46,623 nucleotides of DNA from Bacillota bacterium (GCA_012727685.1 JAAYGO010000276.1:1-46623); one strand, 5' to 3'; positions 33,725-42,505 are shown, numbered from the stretch's first letter. Notes: generated by a model not told the origin, from the sequence alone. Numbers and translations are program-made.

Positions 33725-34501
33725 TCACTTCTGCACGGTATATCCATATTTAAAAGCCCGGTTTACCGCTTCCAGATCGCTGATTTTATCGACATCAGTG
33801 CCGATCTCCACGAGGTCACAGGGCACTGCCCGCGCTTTGCAGTCCATGATCCGGGACAGTTCTTTTTCTAAATCTGCCACGGAGAGGCGGCGTGTCAAAA
33901 ATTTAATCAAAAAGGAGAACGGAAGCAGGCGCAATAATTTCAACGGTTTTTTCCGGGTGGCGATAAAGATATCCAGGCGGTCCCGGTTTTTAAAAAACCA
34001 GCGGGGATTGATCAAGATGATGTTGCCTCCGGTAAAACACCCATCGCGCAACTTAACGTATGTCCGCCTGGTTTCCGGAAAGCTGCGCTCGCAACATTCA
34101 CGGCTTAAAATGGGATAATATAAATCATGATCAAATGGCTCGCAAAGGGCGAGAAAAGATTCGACTACTGGAGCCCGCAGCAGGGGGATATCCGCTGTGA
34201 CCATCAGGCAAGGTTTATCCTTGTCGACCTGTTCCAGCCCCGCCGCTGCGTTCTCAAGCATACTGCCGGCTTCATCCACGGCGTTAAAAGAGTAACCCGC
34301 TTTCTGGAGCTCTTTCAATCCGCGGGCGGGACCGACCACAACGATCCGCCCGACCGAGGGGGCATCCGCCAGAGCACTGATCACATGACCGACCAGGGGT
34401 TTCCCTTGCAGCATAATGAAGGCCTTGTTTGGTACTCCTTCCTGCCCTGCCAGGGGCTCTATTTTTCCTCCCCCGGCCATGACTACCGCATCAATCATCA
34501 C
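33725..34501 (-). CDS. MobA-like NTP transferase of unknown substrate
   Basis: 258 residues. The N-terminus is a nucleotidyltransferase fold: DAVVMAGGG (3-11), PNKAFIMLQGKPLVGHVISAL with the conserved Lys, VTADIPLLRAPVV with the metal-site Asp, and GGNIILINP. After residue 170 the sequence (KNRDRLDIFIATRKKPLKLL) is typical of a clostridial family found beside ispE. Substrate unknown; related folds make CDP- or GDP-linked sugars, molybdopterin dinucleotides or phospholigand precursors. It overlaps the ispE end by about 10 bp, so it is translationally coupled. It occupies the place of purR-yabJ in B. subtilis. GTG 34501 or ATG 34498 could be the start. Confidence 0.8.
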   Translation of the reverse strand: MMIDAVVMAGGGKIEPLAGQEGVPNKAFIMLQGKPLVGHVISALADAPSVGRIVVVGPARGLKELQKAGYSFNAVDEAGSMLENAAAGLEQVDKDKPCLMVTADIPLLRAPVVESFLALCEPFDHDLYYPILSRECCERSFPETRRTYVKLRDGCFTGGNIILINPRWFFKNRDRLDIFIATRKKPLKLLRLLPFSFLIKFLTRRLSVADLEKELSRIMDCKARAVPCDLVEIGTDVDKISDLEAVNRAFKYGYTVQK

Positions 34502-35396
34502 AACACATCACCTTTTTCTTTTGAGAGGATTTTTCTGTCCAGCATAAAAATGCGCGGTACCCTTCTTCTTGCAGCACTCGCGCCGCCGTCCCCGCCAGAC
34601 GCAGGGAGCGGCCAAGGGCAAAAAAAGTGGGGCCACTGCCGGACATCACCGGTGTAAGTCCCAACTCCATAAGCCTTTTTTTTAAACTGTGCAAGTGCGG
34701 AGCGCTGCTCAAGGCCACCCCTTCTAAAGCATTGGTATTGCCGGCCGCCAGCCACGCCAGGATATCATCCGGATTGCCGCCCTTGATGGCCGCAACCAGC
34801 TGCTTGATACCCGGCGGGACAAAACCGGAATCGAGGCGCAGCGCTCCATATATCGAGGCCGTGGAAAGGCCAATTCCGGCAGGCACGGCGAGGACTACCC
34901 AAAAAAAAGGCAGATCAGGCAGCGGCTGGAGCCGCTCCCCCCGGCCAGCAGCCAGGGCTGTACCCCCCAGCAGGCAAAAAGGGATATCGGAGCCAAGAAG
35001 CGCTCCCAGTTCAAGGAGGCGGGTAAAACTTAAATCAAGGCGCCAGAAACGGTTTAAAGCGAAAAGTGCTGCCGCGGCGTCACTGCTGCCTCCGGCCAGA
35101 CCCGCTTCCACCGGAATTTTTTTAATCAGCTCCAGCTTGACCCCGCTCAATTTTTTGCGGCTTTGCGAAGCCAGTAGCACCGCCGCCCGGTAGACCAGGT
35201 TGTCTTCACCGTTTAAAGCCGGGTCACTGCATGAAAAAAAGACCCCGCTCCTGCGCGCAGGGGTGATCACCAGAACATCGGCCAGAGAAACCTGCTGCAT
35301 TACCGATTCAATCTCGTGATAACCGTCGGGACGGCGCCCAAGAACCGAAAGGCCCAAATTGATCTTGGCCGGTGCCCTAACCAGTAGACTGCTCAT
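34491..35396 (-). CDS. ispE: 4-diphosphocytidyl-2-C-methyl-D-erythritol kinase
   Basis: 301 residues. A GHMP kinase that phosphorylates CDP-methylerythritol in the non-mevalonate isoprenoid pathway. It shows RAPAKINLGLSVLGRRPDGYHEI (substrate-binding Lys/Asn), the glycine-rich ATP loop PVEAGLAGGSSDAAAAL (residues about 96-112), SDIPFCLLGGTALAAGRGE and the C-terminal MSGSGPTFFAL. It lies 58 bp after cphA; no strong ribosome binding site precedes the ATG at 35396, which may mean weak or coupled translation. Confidence 0.95.
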   Translation of the reverse strand: MSSLLVRAPAKINLGLSVLGRRPDGYHEIESVMQQVSLADVLVITPARRSGVFFSCSDPALNGEDNLVYRAAVLLASQSRKKLSGVKLELIKKIPVEAGLAGGSSDAAAALFALNRFWRLDLSFTRLLELGALLGSDIPFCLLGGTALAAGRGERLQPLPDLPFFWVVLAVPAGIGLSTASIYGALRLDSGFVPPGIKQLVAAIKGGNPDDILAWLAAGNTNALEGVALSSAPHLHSLKKRLMELGLTPVMSGSGPTFFALGRSLRLAGTAARVLQEEGYRAFLCWTEKSSQKKKVMCCDD

Positions 35397-35454
35397 AGTG
35401 CTATATTCTTGAACGAAAAAATTTTTTCCTGCCGGCGCCCTTTCTTAGTCCTGG

Positions 35455-38142
35455 CTATTTCCAGTTGGCCTCCGGCAGCCCCCGGTTTGGCGGTGACAGC
35501 CGTTTTACTCCCCGGGTCAGTGCCGCAGCCGGCGGAGTGGCTTCCGGTTGCAAGAACTCCTGCAGCAGTGACTCGATCGGTTGTCTGCGTTCGTAAAACA
35601 CAACCAGCAGATCATCCTCTTCCAGCATCTCCAAGCCACGCCGCACCGCCTGCACTTCATCATGGATAATCTGGATGCGCGCCGCCGGTTTGGACTTTAA
35701 ACAGCCTTGACGCAGCAAGTCGGCTGTCACCCCCGGCGGCCGTCCCCGCAAATCCCGGTCTTCCTTGATAATGATTTCATCGAGGAAAGGGGCGGCGACC
35801 TGACCGCAATGCCGGATCAAGTCGTCACTGCGATCTCCCGGGACCCCGAGCACCCCAATAATTCTCCCTTTCCCCACCAGGGAAGCAAAGCGCAGGGTCG
35901 CTGCAAAGGCAGCCGGATTATGGCCATAGTCCAGCAATAGCTTTCCTTTCTTTAAATCGTAGAGATTGCCACGACCCGGATTATGTTCAGCGGAAGGCAG
36001 AAATGTGGCCAGGCCGCTGACTACTAGCTGGCGGGGTATGCCGAAAGCCAATGCCGCCGCTGCTGCCGCCATGGCATTTTGCAGATGGTGCAAGGCCAGG
36101 CCGCCACAACCGATGGCCACCCTATGGATCGGCATTAGGCAATGCCACCGCTTACCGCAAAACCAGTAAAGATGATTGCGGCGCACTATAATCCCCTTGC
36201 CGCCTTTGCTGAGATGGCGCATCAGGACAAGGTTGTCTTCTTCCAAAGTAAAGAGGACTACAGGGGCGGCAGCCCGGGGCAGCATCTTTAAAACATTGAC
36301 ATCATCGGCATTGAGCACGACCGCGCCTTTAGGCTGAACCGTTTCCACGAGCAGGGATTTTACAAAGACGAGATCTTCCAGGGTGTGCAAGCCATCCTGT
36401 CCCAGGTGATCCATGCTGATATTGGTGATCACCGCCACATCGCTGCGGTCATAGCCCAGTCCGTCCCTGATAATGCCGCCCCGGGCGGCTTCGAGGACCG
36501 CCGCCTCCACGGTGGGATCTTCGAGGACCATCCGGGCGCTCTTTGGGCCTGCAGCATCACCGCGGAACACCAGTTGGCCGTCAATATAAACCCCTTCCGT
36601 TGTGGTCAGTCCAACCCGCCTGCGAGCGAGACGGAGTATATGGGCCAGCAGGCGGGCGGTGGTTGTTTTGCCATTGGTCCCGGTTATGCTGAAAATGGGG
36701 ATGCGGCCATTGCCTCCCTGGGGGAAAAGGGATGAGACTATGGGCACCGCCACATTGCGTCCTTTGCCGCGGGAGGGATAGAGGTGCATGCGTATCCCCG
36801 GCGCAGCGTTTACCTCGATTACCGCACCGCCGCCCGTAATCACACTTTGGGCCAGGTCCGGCGCCACCAGGTCAATGCCGGCAATATCCAGCCCAATGAT
36901 CGCTGCCGCCCGTTCGGCCAGCGCCACATTGTCGGGATGGATCTTTTCGGTAACATCCCAGGCAAATCCACCGGTGCTCAGGTTGGCATTTTCGCGCAGC
37001 AAAACAACCTCGCCCTTGGCCGGGCGGTAAAATTCATCCTTATTTTGTCTGGCCAAAACGAGGCGCACCTCTTCATTCAACTCAATCTTGGTGAGCGGCC
37101 GGGCATGCCCTTCCCCCCGCCGCGGATCGCTGTTTAGCTGATCAATCAATTGGAGGATGGTGCTGCTGCCGTCGCCTTTAACCTGTGCCGGCAGGCGCCG
37201 GGCAGCGGCAACAAATTTGCCGCCGACAACCAGCAGGCGGTAATGGCGCCCGGTGATATACTCTTCAACCATCACCTTTGAACCGTACCTGGCCGCAAGC
37301 TTGTAAGCCTCTTTGATCATCCCGGGTTGGGTTAAATTCAGGGAAACGCCTTTACCCTGGTTGGCATCGCATGGCTTGACCACCACCGGCACGCCCAGCT
37401 TTCGCGCCGCTTCCACCGCCTGCGATGGGGAAGAGACGACAATTCCCCGCGGTGTCGGTATCCCGGCGCGGTCAAGCACAATTTTGGCCAGATCTTTATC
37501 CCCGGCCAGATCCGCCGCCAGACATCCGGTTGCGGAAGTAAGGGTGGCCTGGATTCTCTTCTGATAAACCCCGTGCCCCAGAAGGTAGAGGCTTGCCCCA
37601 TCTTTAAGCCGGATCACCGGAATACCGCGCCGTTTCGCCTCCTCTATAATGGCCGCTGTACTCGGACCAGGTTCATACTGCTGCCTGATCAGCGAAAGTT
37701 GTTCCCAGAGGCCGTCCAGAGACGGTCTCTGCCCCTTTACCAATAAATTTAAAAGTTTTACCGCACAGCGGGCAAGAAAGGCTGTGGGGCTAAAACTATC
37801 CGTTTCGATAATCACCTCCACCCGCCCCGGTTCCGCCGTGGATACGGTTTTACCATAACCGGCCTTCATGCCGCCGCGATGCATCAACTCCAAAACGACA
37901 TGTTCCAAAACATGGCCCAGATAGGTTCCCTCTTCCAATCGTTCGACAAAGCCGCCCGGATAGCCGCGGCTGCAATAATGGGATCGCAGCGCGGGCAGCA
38001 TTTGCAACAGGTTCGCGTTAAAATTTTCCAACTGCTTTGTGCTCACACCGGCCAGGCTGCCCAGATCCAGGACAATTTTTAGCGCCGGACGCAAACAAAA
38101 AATACTGGGCCCCTCAAAGGGGATGGTATCAATAATGCGCAT
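35455..38142 (-). CDS. cphA: Cyanophycin synthetase
   Basis: 895 residues. CphA1-type enzymes polymerise Asp and Arg into cyanophycin (multi-L-arginyl-poly-L-aspartate). The N-terminal domain (1-160) contains GYPGGFVERLEEGTYLGHV and EHVVLELMHRGG. An ATP-grasp domain (about 210-470) holds VPVVVKPCDANQGKGV, MVEEYITGRHYRLLVVGG, GIDLVAP and IEVNAAPGIRMHLYP. A Mur-ligase-like domain has GTNGKTTTARLLAHI at about 488-502 and DYGHNPAAF. ATP-grasp adds Asp, the Mur domain adds Arg. A cyanophycinase gene lies directly upstream (54 bp), so both making and breaking are encoded in one unit. Confidence 0.95.
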   Translation of the reverse strand: MRIIDTIPFEGPSIFCLRPALKIVLDLGSLAGVSTKQLENFNANLLQMLPALRSHYCSRGYPGGFVERLEEGTYLGHVLEHVVLELMHRGGMKAGYGKTVSTAEPGRVEVIIETDSFSPTAFLARCAVKLLNLLVKGQRPSLDGLWEQLSLIRQQYEPGPSTAAIIEEAKRRGIPVIRLKDGASLYLLGHGVYQKRIQATLTSATGCLAADLAGDKDLAKIVLDRAGIPTPRGIVVSSPSQAVEAARKLGVPVVVKPCDANQGKGVSLNLTQPGMIKEAYKLAARYGSKVMVEEYITGRHYRLLVVGGKFVAAARRLPAQVKGDGSSTILQLIDQLNSDPRRGEGHARPLTKIELNEEVRLVLARQNKDEFYRPAKGEVVLLRENANLSTGGFAWDVTEKIHPDNVALAERAAAIIGLDIAGIDLVAPDLAQSVITGGGAVIEVNAAPGIRMHLYPSRGKGRNVAVPIVSSLFPQGGNGRIPIFSITGTNGKTTTARLLAHILRLARRRVGLTTTEGVYIDGQLVFRGDAAGPKSARMVLEDPTVEAAVLEAARGGIIRDGLGYDRSDVAVITNISMDHLGQDGLHTLEDLVFVKSLLVETVQPKGAVVLNADDVNVLKMLPRAAAPVVLFTLEEDNLVLMRHLSKGGKGIIVRRNHLYWFCGKRWHCLMPIHRVAIGCGGLALHHLQNAMAAAAAALAFGIPRQLVVSGLATFLPSAEHNPGRGNLYDLKKGKLLLDYGHNPAAFAATLRFASLVGKGRIIGVLGVPGDRSDDLIRHCGQVAAPFLDEIIIKEDRDLRGRPPGVTADLLRQGCLKSKPAARIQIIHDEVQAVRRGLEMLEEDDLLVVFYERRQPIESLLQEFLQPEATPPAAALTRGVKRLSPPNRGLPEANWK

Positions 38143-38196
38143 CAGTCATTCACCCTGCGATTTTGGATTGATTTTTTCTCGAAGAATGAGCCGGAA

Positions 38197-38991
38197 TTAA
38201 TGCAGTGCCACCGCCCGTTCCTGTAAATCGAAGCGCGCGCCCTGAGCCAGGATATGCAATTTGAAATGCGACAGGGTCAGCGTTTCCCGGGGAGCTGTTT
38301 CTGATACGTTGCTGTGCAGTAAAGAAGAGCCGTCGATAATTGTAATGCCGAACGAACCGATCACTTCCAGCCATCTGTTCTCGCGGACAACGATGGCGGT
38401 ATCTTCATCAATGCCGATGCCCAGTAAAGAAGGATTAAAAGCAACCGCGGCCAGCAGGCGGCCAAAACGGCCGCGCTGGGCGAAATGCTGATCAAGGAGC
38501 ACGCCGTGAAGAAAACCCAGCCCGGGTGACATCTGAATCAAACCCCTTTGCGGCGGTTCCTTTGCATTGCCGCCGATAATCATCGTATCGCTCATCGCCG
38601 AAGCGCCTGCGCTCGTCCCCGCCAGGATTATCCCTTGCTTAAAGCGTTCCTTTAATAAGCGAAAGAGGCGTGAGCCGCCCAAAATGCTGGTCAAACGCAG
38701 TTGATCGCCTCCGGTCAAAAAGACGACCGCTGCTTCTTGCAGCCAAGCAGCGGCAGAATCGTCACGGGGAATGTCACGGCCGGGCACTTTTAACAGGCGT
38801 ACAGATTCGGCACCGAGATCTTTAAATACCTGTTCGTAATTCTCCCCAATCTCTACCGGGTCCGTAGAAGCGGCGGCAATGATCACCACGCGCGGATTGG
38901 CTTCGCCGGAAAGGGAGAGTACGGCTTTAAGAATGGTACAACGCCTCTCCTGATCTTCGGCTCCCCCGATGATCACCAGTTTTCCGGACAT
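38197..38991 (-). CDS. cphB: Cyanophycinase (peptidase S51)
   Basis: 264 residues. CphB hydrolyses cyanophycin to beta-Asp-Arg dipeptides. The nucleophile elbow GTSAGASAM places the catalytic Ser at residue 127; IIGGAEDQ, FLTGGDQLRLTSIL, GLGFLHGVLLDQHFAQRGRFGRL and GIGIDEDTAIVV are family blocks. No signal peptide is seen, so it is cytoplasmic. It is the first gene of cphB-cphA and lies behind the SASP gene and its terminator, so it must have its own promoter in 38992-39088; none of the sigma-factor patterns there was convincing. Confidence 0.95.
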   Translation of the reverse strand: MSGKLVIIGGAEDQERRCTILKAVLSLSGEANPRVVIIAAASTDPVEIGENYEQVFKDLGAESVRLLKVPGRDIPRDDSAAAWLQEAAVVFLTGGDQLRLTSILGGSRLFRLLKERFKQGIILAGTSAGASAMSDTMIIGGNAKEPPQRGLIQMSPGLGFLHGVLLDQHFAQRGRFGRLLAAVAFNPSLLGIGIDEDTAIVVRENRWLEVIGSFGITIIDGSSLLHSNVSETAPRETLTLSHFKLHILAQGARFDLQERAVALH

Positions 38992-39088
38992 ACCCTGCTT
39001 CCTTCCACTGTTTTCATCGCCATTAGCCTTTGCCGTTGTCAGTGCTCTTATGCATTGTTTCTTTAATGGCGATCCGGGTAACCGGCAC

Positions 39089-39128
39089 AGAAAAACCGGT
39101 ATACCCCTTCAAAGAGCGGGTATACCGG
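39089..39128 (-). terminator. Intrinsic terminator of the SASP gene
   Basis: Perfect stem CCGGTATACCC / GGGTATACCGG with an 11-nt loop and TTTTTCT on the minus strand, seven bases after the SASP stop. Confidence 0.92.
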
Positions 39129-39134
39129 CGCCAC

Positions 39135-39311
39135 CTAGTTGCGCATCCGGAGTGACTGCTCTGCTCTTTCGATGGCCTTTTTCACCAAATTGCCGCACTG
39201 GCGGGAACTTACGCTGCCCCATCCTTCGCGGCGAACCAGGTCCAACACTCCCAGTTCTGCTGCGATCTCGTACTTGAGCTCATCGGACATTACCGGGCGT
39301 CGCCTGGACAT
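39135..39311 (-). CDS. Small acid-soluble spore protein, alpha/beta type
   Basis: 58 residues from ATG 39311, with GGAG 12 bases upstream. Family motifs are LKYEIAAELGV, which includes the site normally cut by the germination protease GPR, and GWGSVSSRQCGNLVKKAIERAE, the helix that wraps DNA in the dormant spore. It protects spore DNA from UV and heat damage and supplies amino acids at germination. Its position next to veg corresponds to sspF of B. subtilis. SigG expression is expected; no clean SigG promoter was recognised. Confidence 0.92.
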   Translation of the reverse strand: MSRRRPVMSDELKYEIAAELGVLDLVRREGWGSVSSRQCGNLVKKAIERAEQSLRMRN

Positions 39312-39411
39312 AAAGCAAATCAACTCCTTTTTCGTTTTTGGTGGCGTGTCTAGTGTACTGTTTTTTTCTTAGCTTTAACCGTTATTAATGTTGGACCGTC
39401 TGGCATTATTT

Positions 39412-39448
39412 AGAAAAAAATTGGCCGGATTCTTAAACCCGGCCAATT
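39412..39448 (-). terminator. Intrinsic terminator of veg
   Basis: AATTGGCCGG / CCGGCCAATT, a perfect 10-bp stem followed by a T-run on the minus strand, about 50 nt downstream of the veg stop. Confidence 0.9.
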
Positions 39449-39496
39449 GGATCAATCTAAGGGAATATCAGCACCTTTTAAACGCCGAAGCGTTAA

Positions 39497-39760
39497 TTAC
39501 ATCCCTACAGAATGAAGCTTCTTCTCCTCTTTGAAACTTAGTTCCACCGTTTCGGTAAGCACATCGGCATAACTGAAAGAAAGGCGCTGGAAGTAGTTTT
39601 GCTCATCAATCCGGACTACAAAAATGGAGGGATAAGTGCTCTCCAAAATTCCCTCTTTCTCATAAGTTTTCCGGCGACCGCGATTGGCTTTGAGCCTGAT
39701 TCTTTCTCCCACGTGCGGCTCCAACTTTTTACGGATTTCACACAGGACGTCTTTTGACAA
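39497..39760 (-). CDS. veg: Veg family protein
   Basis: 87 residues from TTG 39760, with AAGGTGG eight bases upstream; this matches the 86-residue B. subtilis protein and removes four non-conserved residues. Diagnostic blocks are GERIRLKANRGRRKTYEKEGILESTYPSIFVV (split over residues 17-48) and SYADVLTETVELSF. Veg is abundant in growing cells, affects biofilm matrix genes in B. subtilis and is transcribed from one of its strongest promoters. A near-consensus promoter and a perfect terminator make it monocistronic here too. Confidence 0.95.
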   Translation of the reverse strand: MSKDVLCEIRKKLEPHVGERIRLKANRGRRKTYEKEGILESTYPSIFVVRIDEQNYFQRLSFSYADVLTETVELSFKEEKKLHSVGM

Positions 39761-39793
39761 CCAAAAAACCACCTTGTATATAATCTAGGGTCT

Positions 39794-39823
39794 ATTTTAA
39801 CATGTTATTGGGTTTTTTGTCAA
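39794..39823 (-). promoter_or_regulatory. Strong SigA promoter of veg
   Basis: Minus strand TTGACA-18-TAAAAT: perfect -35, five of six in the -10, with A/T-rich flanks. Transcription should start near 39787. Confidence 0.8.
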
Positions 39824-39891
39824 GCTGCCGCGAGCGAGAGCGTTCCTGCTGCCGGAATCGTTGCCATGGGGGTATGAAGGAGGAAATTTAG

Positions 39892-40365
39892 CTAACGGGT
39901 AAACCTGTCTGCCACCGTTGTAGCCCCGTAAGAATCGGGCTTGATGCGGGCATCGTAACCGCTGCCGATCACCATGCCCACGACCTCTTTAATAATCTCC
40001 CTGGTTTCGCCCCTCTCCCCCACATCAAGATGAATCTCAACATTTAGCTCGCATTGGCCATTCTCGGCCAGCTTTTCCGTAAGGCGGGTAGCAACCTCGA
40101 GGCTTAAAAATGTTTCATAATAAATGCGCTGCCGCAGGCTTTCCATGTAACGGGTCTTCTGCTTTTGAAAATAAAAACGCCCGCCTTTGCCGATGCGGTG
40201 CGCGATAATAGCCGTCACAAAAACGATGTATTCTTTGGCGAAAGCATGTGAATCGGTGCCTATGATCAGCTTGTACTTTTCCTCGGGATATTTATTGGTA
40301 TAGCTGATCAGGTCTTCAAAAACCTCGTTAAAGGACAACTCGCCCTTACTGGGGCTGCGGAACAT
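39892..40365 (-). CDS. YkuK-like RNase H-fold protein (DUF458)
   Basis: 157 residues from the second of two adjacent ATGs (GGAG is six bases upstream of it). KLIIGTDSHAFAKEYIVFVTAIIAHR near residues 32-57 and the closing GSGYDARIKPDSYGATTVADRFTR are the hallmarks of the YkuK/DUF458 family, predicted to have an RNase H-like fold; activity is not established. It overlaps the rsmA 3' end by 20 bp, so it is co-translated with it. In B. subtilis this slot is held by yabG, which is missing here. Confidence 0.82.
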   Translation of the reverse strand: MFRSPSKGELSFNEVFEDLISYTNKYPEEKYKLIIGTDSHAFAKEYIVFVTAIIAHRIGKGGRFYFQKQKTRYMESLRQRIYYETFLSLEVATRLTEKLAENGQCELNVEIHLDVGERGETREIIKEVVGMVIGSGYDARIKPDSYGATTVADRFTR

Positions 40366-41263
40366 CATCGTCTCCAGCTACCCTTTCATTTTTTCGCTCA
40401 TAATTATATATGATCCGGCTTAGAGTTGCAAATTCGCCTACGGACAGCGTTTCCGGCCTGCGAACCGGCTTGATCCCCGCAGAATCGAGCAATGCGGCCG
40501 CCAGCTCCCGGGGATAGGGGAAGGCAAGGGCCAGGCTGTTAAGCAAGGTCTTGCGCCGCTGTTGAAAAACAGAGCGCACAATGCGCCAAAAAGCAAGCTC
40601 TTCTGCTGCTGTCAATTCTCTAGGTCTCGGTTCCATGGCCAGCACAACCGAATCCACACCCGGTGAAGGCCAGAAAGCCCGGCGCGATACTTTAAACAGG
40701 ATAGCGGCATCGGTATAATACTGGCAGAGGACCGACAAATTGCCGTAGCTCGGATCTCCCGGCAGGGCGGTTAAACGCTGCGCAACCTCTTTCTGAAACA
40801 TGAGTACCGCCCTGTCAAAGGGGAACTTTTCCTGGAAGAGTTTGTAGAGCAGTGGTGCCGAGATATAATACGGCAGGTTGGAGACGAGTTTAACAGGCCG
40901 GCCAGGTGGAAAGCTACGCTTTAACAGCGCAGGCCAATCGATGCTTAATGCATCTGCCTGCAGCACCGTAACCAGGGGGAAAGGACGCAGCAAATCGCTC
41001 AGCATCCCGGCCAGGCCCCGGTCCAGCTCAATGGCCAGGAGGCGGGCCTGCAGTCTGGCCATGGCCAGTGTAATCGCGCCGGCGCCGGGGCCGATCTCCA
41101 CCACGCCCTCCCCCGGCTCAAGGGCTGCGGCCGCCACAATCTTGCGAATCGTGTTCCCATCGATTAAAAAGTTTTGCCCGAGCCCGTGCTGTGGCTTTAA
41201 GCCATACCGCTCCAACAGGAGCATAAGCTCCCGCGGGGAAGCCAAGTTGGGCAGCTCGCTCAT
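40346..41263 (-). CDS. rsmA: 16S rRNA adenine dimethyltransferase A
   Basis: 305 residues, KsgA/RsmA. It dimethylates A1518 and A1519 in helix 45 of 16S rRNA late in 30S assembly. Motifs: KPQHGLGQNFLID, SAM-binding VVEIGPGAGAITLAMA, AIELDRGL, and the catalytic NLPYYIS. ATG 41263 is chosen over the TTG one codon earlier because AGGTGGAG is seven bases upstream. The RNase M5 gene (rnmV), which precedes ksgA in B. subtilis, is not between it and the YabE-like gene. Confidence 0.96.
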   Translation of the reverse strand: MSELPNLASPRELMLLLERYGLKPQHGLGQNFLIDGNTIRKIVAAAALEPGEGVVEIGPGAGAITLAMARLQARLLAIELDRGLAGMLSDLLRPFPLVTVLQADALSIDWPALLKRSFPPGRPVKLVSNLPYYISAPLLYKLFQEKFPFDRAVLMFQKEVAQRLTALPGDPSYGNLSVLCQYYTDAAILFKVSRRAFWPSPGVDSVVLAMEPRPRELTAAEELAFWRIVRSVFQQRRKTLLNSLALAFPYPRELAAALLDSAGIKPVRRPETLSVGEFATLSRIIYNYERKNERVAGDDDVPQPQ

Positions 41264-41293
41264 CAAGAAGCTCCACCTGCTTTAATAAAATGA

Positions 41294-42454
41294 CTAGTAA
41301 CTGGTCAGGATATACACTTTCACATTCCGGCGCCAGCCAAAGCGGGCTACTTCCTTGTGCAGATCATAGAGAATATCGATCCGGTTGCCCTTGATCGCTC
41401 CGCCGATATCTTCAGCCTTGGCGAAACCGATCTTGCCAATACCGGGTATCTCTTCGATATAGAGCATGCTTCCCAGGGGAATCACGCGCGGATCAACGGC
41501 CACCATCCGGGGCGAACCGATCGTGCCCAACCCCTGCACGGCTTTCTTCCCGGTGTAAGTATAACCATTATTATCGGATCCGGTACAGAAGGAGCGCCCT
41601 TTGCTGTCCAGCGGACACCCCGATCCAGGTGTGCCGGGGCAATAAGCGGTGGCTGTCATGAGCAGCGCACGGTCAAATTGCATCTCCCTTCCGTCACGTA
41701 CCAGGGTCGTGTTCTCGCCGATTTCCACTACCCGGTCAACCGGTTCTTCCAAGACTACCGTTTCCACTACAGACCTGCTGACCTCCACACCGTCTTCATA
41801 AATGATCTCGATGCGCTGCTCCGCAGTCCCGTTCCGCCCTTCGGAAACCAGCCGGGAGAAACCGCGATCAAGGGCCGGATTTCCCCTGGAGACCTCGGTA
41901 AAAGAAATCTCCTGTATCTCCTGCATATATTTTTTTTCCACACGCACCAGCCGCAGCCAGGCCGTCGCCTCCAGTTCGGCAGTTAGCCCGCCCGGCTCTA
42001 CCCGGTCGTATGGCCCGAGAACATAACCGGATTCCTGCAGCAGATCAGACACTTTGACCGGCGGAGTCCAAATTTCCGCGGTGCTGCCATCGGCGGTAAT
42101 AAACACCGGAAAGGCCTTTTCGATTTCAATCACGGTGGCCGCGCCAAGCAAGCTGGAGCGTCCCGGGGTCAATCTATCCTTCGGATGCAGCTCCAGGTTC
42201 AACTCCTTTAGCAGCTCGTCCACGTTCCTGCTGAAAGTGCGGACAGTGCAGGCCGGTTTGCCGTCTATGGACACAGTCACGGTGAAAGCGGCCAGATGAT
42301 AAACCACGCCGACCAGGAGCAGCAGCATGAAGAAAGGGAGCGCCGGCAATGCTTTGCGACAACAGCAGATTCCCGCTTTCCAGAGCTCCCGGAGAGAAAG
42401 GGCCAGGGGACGGAAATCGATTCCAGGCCCGTGCATGGCGCGATTAGGTCCCAT
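41294..42454 (-). CDS. yabE: YabE-like G5 and 3D-domain cell-wall protein
   Basis: 386 residues from ATG 42454: GGAGG is seven bases upstream, and the promoter -10 overlaps the earlier ATG at 42478, ruling that out. A membrane anchor (about residues 35-58) is followed by two DUF348 repeats (VTVSIDGKPACTVRTFSRNVDELL; FVFITADG-like to DLLQESGY), a G5 domain (about 175-255, with VEETVVLEEPVDRVVEIG-like sequence) and a C-terminal 3D domain with its three aspartates in VAVDPR, KAEDIGGAIKG and RIDIL. Such proteins resemble resuscitation-promoting factors and lytic transglycosylases that cut peptidoglycan. It lies between tatD and rsmA, as yabE does in B. subtilis. Confidence 0.9.
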   Translation of the reverse strand: MGPNRAMHGPGIDFRPLALSLRELWKAGICCCRKALPALPFFMLLLLVGVVYHLAAFTVTVSIDGKPACTVRTFSRNVDELLKELNLELHPKDRLTPGRSSLLGAATVIEIEKAFPVFITADGSTAEIWTPPVKVSDLLQESGYVLGPYDRVEPGGLTAELEATAWLRLVRVEKKYMQEIQEISFTEVSRGNPALDRGFSRLVSEGRNGTAEQRIEIIYEDGVEVSRSVVETVVLEEPVDRVVEIGENTTLVRDGREMQFDRALLMTATAYCPGTPGSGCPLDSKGRSFCTGSDNNGYTYTGKKAVQGLGTIGSPRMVAVDPRVIPLGSMLYIEEIPGIGKIGFAKAEDIGGAIKGNRIDILYDLHKEVARFGWRRNVKVYILTSY

Positions 42455-42476
42455 TTCTCTGCCTCCAATTAGCTTC

Positions 42477-42505
42477 ATTTTAATGCGCCGCTCGATTTAT
42501 GTCAA
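42477..42505 (-). promoter_or_regulatory. Strong SigA promoter of the yabE-rsmA-ykuK unit
   Basis: Minus strand TTGACA-17-TAAAAT. The -10 covers the ATG at 42478, so transcription starts near 42470 and the internal ATG at 42454 must be used. Confidence 0.75.

Noticed and set aside
39312..39411. SigG promoter for the SASP gene
   Set aside because: TAAATA-16-CATTAATA is suggestive, but its -10 does not match CATnnTA and its -35 overlaps the veg terminator end.
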